NCBI RefSeq assembly: GCF_030272615.1
Contig: NC_081409.1
Location: 241,638,332-241,694,331, forward strand
Reading direction: 5' to 3'
DNA length: 56,000 bases
Source of the DNA: Cryptomeria japonica
Taxonomy: Eukaryota > Streptophyta > Pinopsida > Cupressales > Cupressaceae
The notes beneath the pieces are model-generated. The model was not told the DNA's origin and did no database searches. It saw nothing but the letters and a program-made list of their open reading frames with translations. This document shows, one piece after another, positions 24,665 to 36,932 of this stretch. Position 1 is the stretch's first letter; each line of letters starts with the position of its first letter. Position numbers and translations under genes: made by a program.

Positions 24665-25958
24665 GATGAACTTAGGGAGAAGCTAAAAAATAACTAAAGA
24701 CTAAGAAAGCATGTAAAAAATGCAGGAAAGCAACAATGGATCCCAGCAACTAGGCCTGATGAGGTACCCAAGTACAATAAAATCTTTGTAAAGTGGAGAA
24801 AAACGAGAAAACCATGTGGGAACAAAACTCCTCTCCAAGAAGAGATGAAAGTTCAAGTGAAGGAATAAGAAGCCTCCAAACAAGAGTGTTCCAAAAGATA
24901 TGGTATCAGAGCTCCAGATCTACATGACCTTGTTCTCTTCATGAGAAATTTTGGGCCTTGTTCTTCAGATCTATGTATTCAAGGATTTGTGCAGTTGTTT
25001 TTTTCCATTTCTGGGGGTAGCTGATTTTTTGGTACATTTTGGTTCCAAAAGGACTCCATAGTTGGATTTAGAAGGTTGATTCCATGAATTTTGATATATA
25101 ATTTGGCTATTTTTGGTGACAAGGGCATCTGGGGCATGATTTTTTATTAGCAAATTTTTCAAGGCACGAAAATCCGTACAGTTGTACCTGCAAATGCGTC
25201 AAAAAAAAAATTACCCTCTTTATGCCCTAAAAGAGGGGTTTTTTTTCTTTTGGTCGTAACTTGGTCATATGGAGGCGCTTTTTCAAAAACCTTATATCAT
25301 CAAAAATCTCTTTTCGAGCTCTATCCAAATCCAGAGGTTTGAATTTTTTATTTTACTTTTTCGATGGTGTTTTTTGTTGTCAAAGCCAGAGGTTTGTTTT
25401 TGCACTCTGAGAGACATAACTTGAGCATCCATACTCCATTTTTCAAAAACTTTATATCGTTGGAAATTTTGTTTTGTGCACTTTCCAGTCATATGAGTTT
25501 TCTTTCCAAATTCTGCTCCAAGTGCATTTTATTCAGTTTTTTGTTTTTCAGCACTTTGGTGAATATCTTGGATGTTTCAAGTCCTGGGATCTCTTTCTTT
25601 GAGTAGGATGTCTCATCTTTGACTGTTCTTTCTGTATTTCCAGCCTTATGTCTCTTCTGATCTTTGTATACGTCATTTTGTAAGCATTTATTTTTTTGCA
25701 AACGCACTGAGATAAAGTGCCACTATGCATTGTATACTTGGGATCTTGCACATCTTGTGCCTTATTGTACATGCACTACATTTTAAAGTGCCATGGGGGG
25801 TTGATGTTTGCCTTTTTTTTTCCATCTACCTTTGTCACGTGAGTGTTCCTTCCACGACATTAGCCTCATGATGTGTGTCAAGTGAGTGTTCGTTCCACGA
25901 CACTATGTACTTTCTCTGCACCTTCGATGTTCTTGGTTCTTCGTAATGCAGTTGTTGT
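24665..25958 (-). other. Outer element interior, non-coding
   Basis: No copia protein motif on either strand. A perfect plus-strand TGGTATCAGAGC lies at 24901-24912. A short direct duplication (GTCA.GTGAGTGTTC.TTCCACGACA) occurs at 25834-25859 and 25877-25902. Several minus-strand frames of 60-74 codons (25292-25772) are lysine-rich and unrecognised. Confidence 0.6.
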
Positions 25959-26989
25959 TGTAATACCCTACAAATGGTCATCTAAACCATGAGTCGTTAA
26001 TCTCGACAACGTCACCAAGGTCCTAACCAAAGGCAATTAAATAAATCTTGAGCACACAATTAATTTCTAAAATCATCAATGTCACATGGCAAAATTAATC
26101 ACTCAATATTAATTAAATATTTATTTAATTAATTGATCATTCCAAGTAAATCATTTTTAAACAATTATCTTATTTATTTTATTGAATATCCTAGCATATT
26201 TAATGAAATAAATCAATTTGCCATCAAATCTTCAAAAAAGGAATTAATTGACCAAAAAAGAATTTAAAATTTGAGAAAAGAAATTAATTGGAGATAATCT
26301 TGAAAAACAAATTAAAAATTGATAAATAATCTCAAAGAAAGAAATTAAAACAATTAAATATTAAAATTGAATGAAATAGAGAATAAATCATTTTTTTCTT
26401 TATTTTATCTTAATTTTAGTTCAATTTCCTTTAAAACTGAGAAAAGCATCCAGTCGCATCAATTCACCTGGATTGTGCTTCCTCTTGGAAAATCTTGACC
26501 GCTCATCATCATTCGATCTCAGCCTTTGGTTTCTTTCTGAATTTTCTATAAATTCAAGCTCTCATCTCTCATTCAAAGATTCTAGAGAATATATTGTTAT
26601 TATATTGTTTTTGCTCTAGGTTCATTGAGAATTTGCATTGAGATATTGCATATTAGTTATTTCATATTGCTTAAATCATTTAGCTTAAATATTCATATAT
26701 TGCTTAAATCATGTTAAATTAATCTTGCATATCTAGCTAAAATCTTGCATCTATCTACCTCATATTCATGCTCATATAGATTAAAAATCCTTCGTTTAGG
26801 TGTTGTCTAGTCACTGGATAGCTTAGCAATCTGAGAGCAATCTAAACTTGCATCTACTAGAAGGCAATGGGTCACTTTGTTATGGTTTTATTATTCATTG
26901 ATTATTAATTTACTAACCATGCATCTAATGACTTAATTGAAGTGTTGTGTATTCTAGATACAGATATAGGTCCACTTTTCACACACACA
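25959..26989 (+). repeat. Tat element 5' LTR
   Basis: Starts TGTAATACCCT and ends TTTTCACACACACA. It matches 49871-50916 along its length, which is slightly longer because of a small insertion in an A-rich stretch. Confidence 0.92.
26547..26554 (+). promoter_or_regulatory. Tat LTR TATA box
   Basis: TATAAATT in TTTTCTATAAATTCAAGC, about 590 bp into the LTR. It is conserved at 50476-50483 in the 3' LTR and is likely the element promoter. Confidence 0.55.
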
Positions 26990-26993
26990 TTTC

Positions 26994-27011
26994 TGGCGCC
27001 CACCATGGGGC
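26994..27011 (+). other. Tat primer-binding site, tRNA-Lys type
   Basis: TGGCGCCCACCATGGGGC is complementary, with one mismatch, to the 3' end of plant tRNA-Lys(CUU) as I remember it (…GCCCCACGGTGGGCGCCA). It lies 4 bases after the LTR end. Confidence 0.75.
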
Positions 27012-29276
27012 AGGAAACTAATTTTTCGGCCTCAAAATCATTTTTTTATCCCGCAGGTTTCATTTGTACAATCTCTACGAAATATCATACGAGTAGTATC
27101 ACTGCATCATACGACATTATATTGAAGCCTATTATTTGTCGTACAACATTATATTGAAGCATGTTATTTGTCATACGAATCAGAAAATGGTGTCATATGA
27201 CATATTGTTCTGATTATCTGATTTTATCTTCTGTCGTCCTATGCTCAGTTCTGACTCGTACAATAAAAGCCTTTTGTCATTTCATTCTATGATAATTGTC
27301 ATACGATTCTATATTCTGTTGGGTTAAAGCAAGTTTCACTTTTCTGGTCTTTTGTCAAATTTGGTTGATACTGACGCTAACCCTGAATCGTCTTCTATCT
27401 GCCTAATATTTTCACAGTTTAACTAGTTTCTTGCAGGACGCTTGTCAAATAATTTATCAATCAAACATATTCCTGTCAAAGAATGAAAACAACATGACTA
27501 CTGATACGTTGTTTTTGCAGGTTGCCTAAAGAGAATCAACCAAACATCGTGTATTCTTTAAATTAATTTTTAGGCACCTAACTTGCTATCTGGTTAAAGA
27601 ACAAATCTGTATTTCATGTTTTAAGTAAATTTAGAGAGATAGGAGAGTATGCTCTTGTCTTTTTAGACAATCAGAAATCCAAACCCTTGAGGCATTTTCT
27701 TTATTTGAGATTTGTACATCTTTAGCAGGCCTGCCCTCTCGAGGAGCTTAAAAACTCTTAAAGTCGTTACGGTCGATGTGAGGGGAACGACCTAAGTGGG
27801 AATGGCTAAACACCAAGTACTCCAACCCACTATAAAATAAACATGATTTGATGAAAATCAAGTCAACGACAATGCTCGGGAATAGCTCTCCTCAGTACCT
27901 TCAGGTATATTGAACCTTGGTTTTCAAGGCTAGGAGACCTCTTAATTGAATTTATACCTCAATGCGCCGAACGGACCCCTTACTAGATCCAATTAAAATT
28001 AGAAGCTACCTGATTCACCTCTGAAAGGTTGATAATCTTTGTGCAAGAGAGAGAGTAACTCTCCCAAGACACTTTCCATATCGTGCCCCCATTAGCATTT
28101 GGAGTCAGATAATACGGCGTTGAGAATCCATTGCGTGAGACTCAGTGACCGTATTCTAATTAGCTATTGGGTGTGTACCTAAGTCAGCAAGCAAAGGTTT
28201 TCTTCTCTAAGACAACTTCCATATGGTTTGCATGTTGTGATTGGAGTTACTATTCATAATGCGTATTTTATGTGTTTTCATCCCTCAAACTAAAACTGGA
28301 ATACTAAAACTGGAGAAAACAAATAAAACAACTCAGTGATAAACTCTGTCTATGTCAGAACTAGTCTACCCTAAGTCGAAATTATGTCCAAAACTAATCT
28401 ATCCTGGTCAAAAATCAATCCATCTCAGAATTGGTCATACTCGATCATCATACTCAGCTATTGAAAAACTCAAAATTTTTGTCTTTGTCCTGTTAACAGT
28501 CGTACGAACCTGATCATTTATCATCTTGCACCATATCTTGTGTCATACGAGTCTGCTAATTTATCGTCTGAGATCAATCTTCTGTCATACAAAACCAGAA
28601 TTTTGTCATCCTCGGTTAAATCATGTGTCATATGAAATAGAATTGCACCGAATCCTTTGTCGTTCGGGACATGCCCATTTCTCGTACGGTAGCAGCAACT
28701 CGTATGAAACCGAACTGTTATTTTCCTGAAGCTGTTTTACTGTTGTACGGTCTTAGAAATCTTGTCGTACGAGTCTCTGAGTTTATCAATCATGAATAGT
28801 CAAACCTGCCTAAAAAAGTCTATAGCGAGCCTAAAACTGGTTATCATCCTCCTGAGAATAAACAACCTTGATTGTGTACCCCTGTCGTTGCGTTGCATGA
28901 TTTTGTCGATCATCTTTAAGCTAGTTCAAAACAACATCTTATCAAACCTAAGTTAACTTAGATAACGTCTTACACAAGATAGATCATTCCTGAAACCAGA
29001 CCAGATCTTAGTAACTTCTCTCAATCACCATGTTAAACGAACTACTAGCTACAATTTGATCTTGATTTCTGGAACACATCTAGCTCTCGGTCCCGTCGGT
29101 TACAAATGCTTGTTCAAACCAGAAACTCTCGCAGTAAAACAGATAAAGAAAAAGAAACACCCTTTTCATCAAACGACAATCCATTCTTTGTAGAAAACCT
29201 CTTTCCAAATAAACTGTCCTCGTCACAAATACTAGTTTACGATCTACCAATCTTTGGTTAGCCCTCATCTCCCACC
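27012..29276 (+). other. Tat element leader, non-coding
   Basis: Long untranslated leader. It contains many copies of a GTCGTACGA/GTCATACGA-like word (for example 27139-27146, 28499-28509, 28550-28780). No ORF of note is present. Confidence 0.7.
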
Positions 29277-30848
29277 ATGTCTGGAGAAAGGCAAGAAAGA
29301 CAAGCTAGTAAACAAGACACTCACGATAACTTCAGCAATCATGCCACAGACAGTGAGTCCTCATCAAATGAATCTGAACTCCCCGAGCCTCCCGAGGTCG
29401 AAATACATAGATGTCAGAATGATAAAGAGTTCCGAAAAATGATGAAGGTCATCATGGATAGGGAAAAAGAAGACTATTTCCTAGAATTAGCAAAGAAAGG
29501 CACCAAACTTCCTACTGGTTATAATGTGGAGGCCCTTGTCACTAAAGAGGAAGAGACAGCATTGGGAAGGATAAACAAACAAATGCAAGCATTACAAATT
29601 GAGGTCACAAAACTGAAAAACAAAGATAAAACACCCAAACAATATTCTCTTGACACAATATGCCCATTCCCATTTGACAAATTCCTTTACATGCCTCCAT
29701 TTCCCTCAAGAGTAGAAATTCCTAAGTTTGACAAATATGAAGGGAATACAAACCCCCAAGATCATATCAGAGAATTTTGTGCTTTATGTATGGAGTTCAT
29801 GCACGACCAAACGTATCTCATGCGCCTTTTCCCGAGAAGTCTAGGGGGGCAAGCTATGGAATGGTTCTCAAGTCTACCCATGGGAATAAAAAATTTCAAA
29901 GAATTAATCCAACTATTCCTACAACAATACTCCTACAATATTCATCACCTAGTCACTATGATAGAGCTTTGCAATACCAAACAAGAAACAAGAGAACCCT
30001 TTCTCACTTTTCTCCAACGATGGAGAAAGATGTTCTCTAGATATTCATGAACTATCCCAGATCTTGAGAAAATGGATATCTTTGTCAACAACTTAATCCC
30101 TGAATTAAAATACAATGTCTAGATGCAAGTACATCCTTCATTCAACAAAATGGTAGATAACGCCCTCATAATGGAAGATGTGCTTATATAAAAGGGAGAT
30201 ATATCACTTTGGAAAGAAACATCGCAAGGTTCTAGTTCTAAAGAAAAGAGAAAATACTGGAAACATGGCAAAGATAACAACAGAAACATTGTTAGTGATG
30301 GAGTGGTAGATACTGTCCAATTAAAAACAAAATCCACAATATTTAACTTGGCCAATGGCACGCAAGCACTCAAGGCAGCTGAAACTACGGCAGAAAATCC
30401 TCCAAAGAAAGCAAGAGAATGGTTTAAAGAAAAGCCTTGGCTTTCAAAACCTAAGCGTGATTTTACTCCTATAGATGAATCATATGAAACAACTTTTAAA
30501 ACCTTATTGGCAAATAATCTGATAACATTGCCAGATAATTCTAGACCATATGACCCAGAAATTAGACCCAAATGGTGGAGAGAAAATGAATATTGTGACT
30601 ACCATCAGAACAAGGGACATAACATAAACAATTGCATGAAACTCCGACATGAAATCCAAGATCTCATTGACACAGGAAAGATCATTGTTGGAAATCACGC
30701 AACTAATGTTGATCATAAGTCCTTTAAAGATCCCTTACCAACTTATGAACAAGGAGATTCCTCAAAATCCAAGGGAGGAGCTAGAGTCAATTATACCTAC
30801 ACTAACAACGATAATGTGATCAACATGATTGAATCTTCCCAACCTTAA
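29277..30848 (+). pseudogene. Tat gag, with three premature stops
   Basis: Capsid and nucleocapsid of the element. The frame is constant from ATG 29277 (MSGERQERQASK) to TAA at 30846, with internal stops at 30048, 30118 and 30189. An acidic N-terminus and a short coiled segment (EEETALGRINKQMQALQIEV) lead into the Retrotrans_gag pattern: VEIPKFDKYEGNTNPQDHIR, then LFPRSLGGQAMEWFSSLP, then NFKELIQLFLQQY. Near the end, CDYHQNKGHNINNC is the degenerate knuckle typical of Tat gags (C-x3-H-x4-H-x4-C), followed by LRHEIQDLIDTGKI. The start was chosen because it opens the longest frame after the leader. Confidence 0.88.
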
Positions 30849-30857
30849 TATTGCAAT

Positions 30858-31772
30858 GTGATCATAATCCAAGATCACCAAAGTCAAGCACAAACTACTA
30901 ATGTTGTGACTCATGCTCAAAGGAAGATTACTCTCCCAGGAGCTAGTTCCTCAACTTTCGATCAAACAACATCAAATCTACCAAATAGACAAACAGACAC
31001 AATCATGGCCAAATCAAAACAGTTGGCTTTATCATCTTCTCCTGGTTATAGTATTGTCGAACAATTGAAGAGAACCAATTCTCAAATCTCCATTTTGGAA
31101 CTGCTTAAGATCTCTTATGCTCATAGAGAGGTCCAAGACAAGGCTTTACTTACCACCAGTGTCCCTAAAGATTTAGACATAGATCGATTTCAATCTATGG
31201 TGGGCCACCTGACTTCACCTCATTATCTTACTTTCTCTGAAGAAGATGATAACTCACTGAGTCACCCACATAACCAGCCATTACACATTGAAGCCATGAT
31301 CCATAAACACCGCGATAAACATTTTTTGATAGATGGAGGCACTGGGTTGAATATCTATACCTACAATCTACTGACACAGCTAGGATTTTCTGCAAACACT
31401 ATTGATCCAACAAAGAAAATAACAATCAAGGCTTATGATGAAGAAGAAAGAACCTCTAAGGGTTTGGTACGATTACCGATCAGGGTAGGACTTGTAGAAA
31501 GAGATGTCATTTTTCAAGTCCTAGATCTTCATCTTTCATACAACATCTTACTGGGCAGGCCATGGATTCATGAAAGGAAAGCAATACCATCTATGTATCA
31601 TCAATGCCTGAAATTTCCTTATAATGCAATTGAAGTCAGTATTTCTGCCGATACAAGCTATACCTGCAATGTATTAACGCAGAGTGTTGATGCTTTTGTT
31701 CCTCATAATAGAGCAACCTATACAGCTGAAAGTTCAGAATCTTTGTTGAAAGATTTAGAAAAGAAATTTTAA
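30858..31772 (+). pseudogene. Tat aspartic protease region
   Basis: Same frame as gag, separated by a stop. The active-site stretch FLIDGGTGLNIYTYNLL (about 31322-31375) has D-G-G, the form common in Tat-type elements. The partner hydrophobic motif and LSYNILLGRPWIHE (about 31537-31575) are present, followed by IPSMYHQCLKFPYN. It processes the polyprotein. The N-terminal 120 residues are low-complexity linker. The frame closes at TAA 31770. Confidence 0.85.
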
Positions 31773-31823
31773 ATCACAAACACTGGCATAGATGGCTACA
31801 AAATAGAGCCTATACTCTCACTA

Positions 31824-32270
31824 ATGTCTCTTCCTCCATCACCAAGACAGTCAGGAAAACCATCAGAGGTTATGAAGCCACAAACTTCAACTCCAAAAGT
31901 CATTTATGATGGTCTCTTCATACAGTCCTCTACTTCTCTTGCAGATGAAATAGAAGAGGATGATGTTCTCAAATCGCTTTTCAAAGAAGATAGTGCAAAC
32001 AAAGAAATACAACATTGTGAGATTTCTCCAACACAATATGGTCCAAGCTATAAGATGCTTCAATGCATGGGATATTCAGGTACCGGTCCTCTAGGCAAGC
32101 ATCAAGAGGGTATTGTTGAACCTATTTAGTTACAAACTAAGTCTGCCAATGATAAATCTGGACTGGGATATGATCCAAGAAAGTCATCAAATCAGAAGCA
32201 CACGTCCCACCATCAACTTAAGTGGAAGAAAAAAGGTACTGCCTTTAACAACACAAGAAATTAATACTCA
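31824..32270 (+). pseudogene. Tat linker with G-patch-like segment
   Basis: Continues in the gag frame. After an acidic stretch (ADEIEEDDVLKSLFKED) the sequence YGPSYKMLQCMGYSGTGPLG, with a following GIVEPI and, past one stop, KSGLGYD, matches the glycine spacing of G-patch domains, which bind RNA or RNA helicases. G-patch modules are known next to retroviral proteases, so the position fits. One TAG at 32127 and a frameshift before 32308 interrupt it. Confidence 0.55.
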
Positions 32271-32307
32271 ACAAACTCACGAAGAGTGTGACGATGAACA
32301 AAAATAA

Positions 32308-33640
32308 TTGCCCACCCAGAGAGAGGAAACAGATGGTAATCAAGTTCCAATTATATCAGCTATAATACCACAAGAAGTAGAAGTCCTAGAGGATATGAGA
32401 GATGAAGTATACAAAATCAGAGAATTGTTTGCACCACTAAACATTTCGGTCACATATACTAGAAGACAACAAGCAGATGATTCGAAAATTGATTCAAATG
32501 AGTATGAATGGGGTCCAGACCACCTCTCAAATACATCTACTATAGCAACCCCTAAAGAATCCAGTGATATCACAGATGACGCACAAGAGCTAATACGTCT
32601 AAGAATGCAAAGGGAAATGGAAGAAATCAAACTAAAAAGACAAAAAGACTATGAACAATAGCTAGAGGAAGAACGGACACAAACAATTTCTTCACCTACC
32701 AACTCTCCCTCTAATGAGATAAGACAAATCAGGTACGAAACTACAAAAGAAGAATTAGAAGCTACGGAAACAGAACCAATCGTCAGTCTAGAGGAAGCTG
32801 AATGGAACAGATGATAGGGATTAACAGAACCATCAAGGTTATGTCCACAAGTGTATCAAATACAATTAATCAATGAACCAAATCATGAAGGAACTTGCAG
32901 CATCAAAGATGTGGGTATTGATACTATATATACTTTTACTAAGCCACTTGAAGATGAGTCAGAAACTTCATCCTATGACTCTGATACCTCAAACAGGAGC
33001 TCTATTTATAACAACAACTATTCAACAACGTATTATGACTACTCTGTCATGAATGTTGAGATACTGTCTGCTGACCCTATTACTATCACACCATGGTATG
33101 TAGTCCAGTTTGAAGTAGGCGATGACTAGAAGTAGGTCGATTGGATTAGGTCCAATAAATACTAACATGAATTTTGATAATCATGTTGTAACTCTTCCTG
33201 GTCTTGAGACACATACGCAAGGTAGTCTTCTGGAACTTGACTTTTCAGTCCAAAGCCATGATGATAGTACCATAAACTCCCTTGAGCCTATTCCAACCTT
33301 ATCCTTAATACATCCTGAACTGATTGATTGTACTCTTTATAACCAACCCTTGAATGTACCTACTTTTGCCAATGACTATATGTTAGCCTATTATCTCAAT
33401 GCAGTTGAACCCGTGAGCTCTTCCACCAGTGAATAGAGTGAAAATAGGACTGAAACAGATATCAAGTATCTTAGTTGCAAAAATAAGAAAAATAAAAATA
33501 AAAGACATGATGGTGAAAACCACATTGTGGCAATGTCAGAATCTAAAAAAGAGAAAATAAAGGACATACCTAAAGGTGAAAACCTCTTTGAGGTGCCTGA
33601 AGGTGAGATACTTGATATACAGCCAAGTCACTTCTAGGAG
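32308..33640 (+). pseudogene. Tat spacer between protease and reverse transcriptase
   Basis: About 1.3 kb of readable but low-complexity sequence, first in frame 1 (32308-33129), then frame 2 (from 33122). It is Ser/Thr/Asp/Glu-rich, with a charged helix (LIRLRMQREMEEIKLKRQ) and no recognised domain. Tat elements often have a long, poorly conserved linker here. Stops at 32659, 32813, 33127, 33434 and 33637 interrupt it. Confidence 0.55.
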
Positions 33641-33652
33641 AGATCTCCCATA

Positions 33653-34495
33653 TTGATCGAGCCAACTCAGCCAATGAACATTGGGAGTCAAGAGACACCA
33701 CACATCATTCATTTAGCTCAATCACTATCAGCAGAAGAGTTAAAAGATTTCAGCAACCTTTTTTTAGAAAAGAAGATCAAATTTGCATGGACATACTCAG
33801 ACATGCCAGGACTAGATCCTGATCTCATCATGCATCATCTCTCTATTACACCAGGAGTTAAACCAATCAAGCAAAAAATCCATAAGATGCATCCTCATGT
33901 GGCACTGCTAGTCAAAGCTGAACTAGAGAAATTGCTAAAAGTTGGATTTATCAGAGCTATAGACTACGCATAATGGATATCAAACATAGTACCTATATCA
34001 AAGGCAAACAAATCTATTAGATTTTGCACAGACTTCAGGGATCTCAACAAAGCATGTTCGAAAGACAATTTTCCATTGCCCAACATTGACATGATAGTAG
34101 ATATGACTGCTAGATATGAGATGTATTCATTAATGGATGGGTTCTCTGGTTACAACCAGATCAAGAAAGCGCTTGAAGATCAAGAAAAGATAGCTTTCAC
34201 GTGTGCATGGGGAACCTTCTGCTGGAATGTTATGTCGTTTGGGCTAAAGAACTTGGGAGAAACTTACCAAAGAGCAGTAACTACTATCTTCCACAATATG
34301 ATGCATAAAAACATGGAAGATTATGTTGATGACACCCTGGTAAAGACTATGAAGAGATCTACGCATATTCAAGAACTAGGCCTTATACTAGATAGAATGG
34401 AAAGATTCAAGCTCCGATCAAATCCTAAAAAGTGTGCATTTGGGGTAACATCAGGAAAATTGCTTGGTTACATAATTTCAAAAAAAAGGAATTGA
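33653..34495 (+). pseudogene. Tat reverse transcriptase
   Basis: Motifs run in order: an N-terminal DMPGLDPDLIMHHLSITPGV, KPIKQKIHKMHP, VPISKANKSIRFCTDFRDLN, catalytic YSLMDGFSGYNQI, MSFGLKNLGETYQRAVTTIF and YVDD at 34322-34333. All three catalytic Asp residues are visible. SFGLKN..ETYQR in place of PFGLKNAGATYQR is a Tat variant or drift. One stop at 33971 and a frameshift at about 34490 break the frame. Confidence 0.92.
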
Positions 34496-35160
34496 GGTTG
34501 ACCCTGAAAAGGTCCAAGCTATAATGGAAATGCCTTCACCCAAGAATATCAGTCAAATGAGAAGTTTACAAGGCCATCTTCAATCAATAAGGCATTTTAT
34601 ATCTCAGCTAGCAGACAAAGCTCAACCCTTCACAAAGGTATTAAGGAAAGGAATTCAATACAACTGAGATAAAGATTGTGAACAACATTTCAACAAATCA
34701 AAGAATATCTTTCTAATCCACCCATAATAATGCCACTGATTCAAGGTAAGCCATTGATCCTATACATATCAGCTACAGATACTTCACTAGGGGCACTTCT
34801 GGCACAACAGGATGACAATAAAAAGGAATGAGCTATCTATTACATCAGCAGAATATTGGTGTCTTATGAAATGAATTACACTATAATAGAGAAAGCATGC
34901 TTGGCATTGGTCTTTGCATCACAAAAATTAAGGCACTATATGTTAGCACACTCTATTAAGTTGGTAGCCAAGATGGATCCACTCAAATATCTTCTCAGTA
35001 AAGCAACGCTTACAGGGAGACTGGCCAAATGGTTCATGGTTCTTACAGAATTTGATATTGAATATGTGGAACATAAAGCCATCAAAGGACATGTTATTGC
35101 AGACCAACTTGTTGATGCTCTACTTGAATACAGTCAACCTCTGCATATAGAATTCCCAGA
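34496..35160 (+). pseudogene. Tat connection and first RNase H domain
   Basis: After the frameshift, broken frames give VDPEKVQAIMEMPSPKN and a degraded thumb. From about 34735 the RNase H domain is visible: PLILYISATDTSLGALLAQQ, stop, AIYYISRILVSYEMNYTIIE, then KLRHYMLAHSIKLV and FDIEYVEHKAIKGHVIADQL. This is the ancestral Ty3 RNase H, often degraded in Tat elements because a second copy follows. Confidence 0.82.
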
Positions 35161-35596
35161 TGAATCAATCATGCACCTTACTAAACAATCATGGAAGTTG
35201 TTCTTTGATGGGTCTTTCACTCAACATGTTTCTGGTGTCGGAATACTTTTTATTACTCCTCAAAAATATTTGATTCCGAAAGCTTACAAGATTCTCTTCC
35301 CTTGCAAAAACAACATTGCAGAATATGAAGCTTTGGTAAATGGGATCAAGCTGGCCATCGAGTGGAAGATTGTTGAATTACACATCTATGGTGATTTTCA
35401 ACTCATTATCAGCCAAATCAATGACCTATATCAGACAAGAGATGAGAAACTAATGCCTTATAAGAGAATGGTGGATGATCTCAAGAAATACTTTACGTTC
35501 GTATCATTTTAGCAGATCCCTAGAACAACGGATGAAATGGCCACTTTGGTATCTATACCACAGCTATAGGAATCTAATTTTTGCTTTGAATTCCTA
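35161..35596 (+). pseudogene. Tat second (archaeal-type) RNase H domain
   Basis: Starts WKLFFDGSFTQHVSGVGILF with the first catalytic Asp in F-D-G-S. It then shows NNIAEYEALVNGIKLAIE (catalytic Glu) and LHIYGDFQLIISQIND (catalytic Asp). The F-D-G-S/E-Y-E-A/D-x-x-L-I series is the archaeal-like RNase H found in the Tat lineage, and is the best single marker for the assignment. The frame closes at TAG 35510 and continues after it. Confidence 0.85.
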
Positions 35597-36932
35597 GTGG
35601 AAGAGTTACATTATCCTGCCTATGACTCTCCCGAGTCCCAGATGGTCTATTTTATTATTGGACATGACTCATCTCGTTATAGCCACATTTATTCTTACCT
35701 GCATGACCAAGTTGTCCCTGCTAATCTTTCCCGAAATGAAAAAAGGAACCTAATCCAAAATGCATCACGGTACGTCATCATTGCTAATGACCTATTCAAG
35801 CGAGGTTTAGATAACACTTTTCTTAGATGTCTAGAAACTGAGGAGTCCTAATGCACATTATCTGAGGTTCATGAAGGTGTTTGTGGATCTCATTTGAATG
35901 GTCTAACTTTAGCACGAAAACTACTAAGGGTTGGCTACTACTGGCCAGACATGGAGAAAGAAGCTATAAAATTTGCTAAAACCTGTGAAAAGTGCCAACT
36001 ACATGGGCACCTTATCGATGCTCCAGCAAGGGATCTCATACCCTTTGTGACACACTGGCCCTTTCAACGGTGGGTGTTTGATCTAATTGGCCAAATATAT
36101 CTTGCATCATCTAACGGACACAAATTTATTATCACTGCTACTGAGTACTTCACTAAGTGGGTAGAAGTGGTTCCTCTCATCAAAGCAACTGGCAAACAAG
36201 TATCTCTATTTATTCTTAATTATATCATCTACATGTATGGTATACCTTCATTCATTATAACTAACAATGGAGGATAGTTCAAGAACAAAGATCTAAATGA
36301 ACTCTGTGAAAAATTCAAAATAAAACAACACTGGTCATTTGCATACTACCCTCAAGGTAATGGACAAGTTGAAGCATCTAACAAGAATCTATTAACTATC
36401 TTACATAGGACAGTCAATAAATCTGGAAAGGACCGGCATCTGTAGCTCAATCCTGCCCTGTGGGCTTATAGAACAAGTATCAGAACACCTACTGGGGCTA
36501 CACCTTTTTCTTTGGTGTATGGGTCTGAAGCAGTATTACCTATTGAGGTGGAAATACCATCTTTAAGAGTTTCTTTTCAAGGTCTTGTTACTGGTGAAGA
36601 CTATAGAATATCTAGATTGCAAGAGCTCAAATTGTTGGATGAGCATCGGCAAGTGGCGTTTGATCATCTCAGAGTGTATCAAAAGAGAATGTCCAGAGGA
36701 TATAACAAGAAGGTTCGACAAAGAGAATTTCAGGTTGATGACCTAGTTCTAAGAGAAAATCCTAAAAAATCAACAATTTCAAGACAACAAAGGGAAGTTT
36801 GAACCCAACTGGTTGGGTCCCTATATCGTTACTGCAGCTTTTGGCTCTAGTGCCTATCAACTCTCAACATTGAACAGAGAACAGCTCTGCGAACCGATCA
36901 ACACCATCCATCTGAAGAAATTCTTCACCTAA
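35597..36932 (+). pseudogene. Tat integrase, second catalytic Asp replaced
   Basis: The zinc-binding start shows VHEGVCGSHLNGLTLARKL and TCEKCQLHG (HHCC). In the core the first Asp is in RWVFDLIG (36080). The second should lie in T-D-N-G but the codon at 36263-36265 is AAC, giving T-N-N-G. The Glu in GNGQVEASN (36371) is present. SLVYGSEAVLPIE and RVYQKRMSRGYNKKV follow, and after a frameshift near 36760 the C-terminus ends HLKKFFT (TAA 36930). Stops occur at 35849, 36275 and 36443. The Asp loss alone would abolish strand transfer. Confidence 0.9.

Noticed and set aside
30119-30571. 150-codon minus-strand ORF within gag
   Set aside because: Shadow of the plus-strand Tat gag frame.
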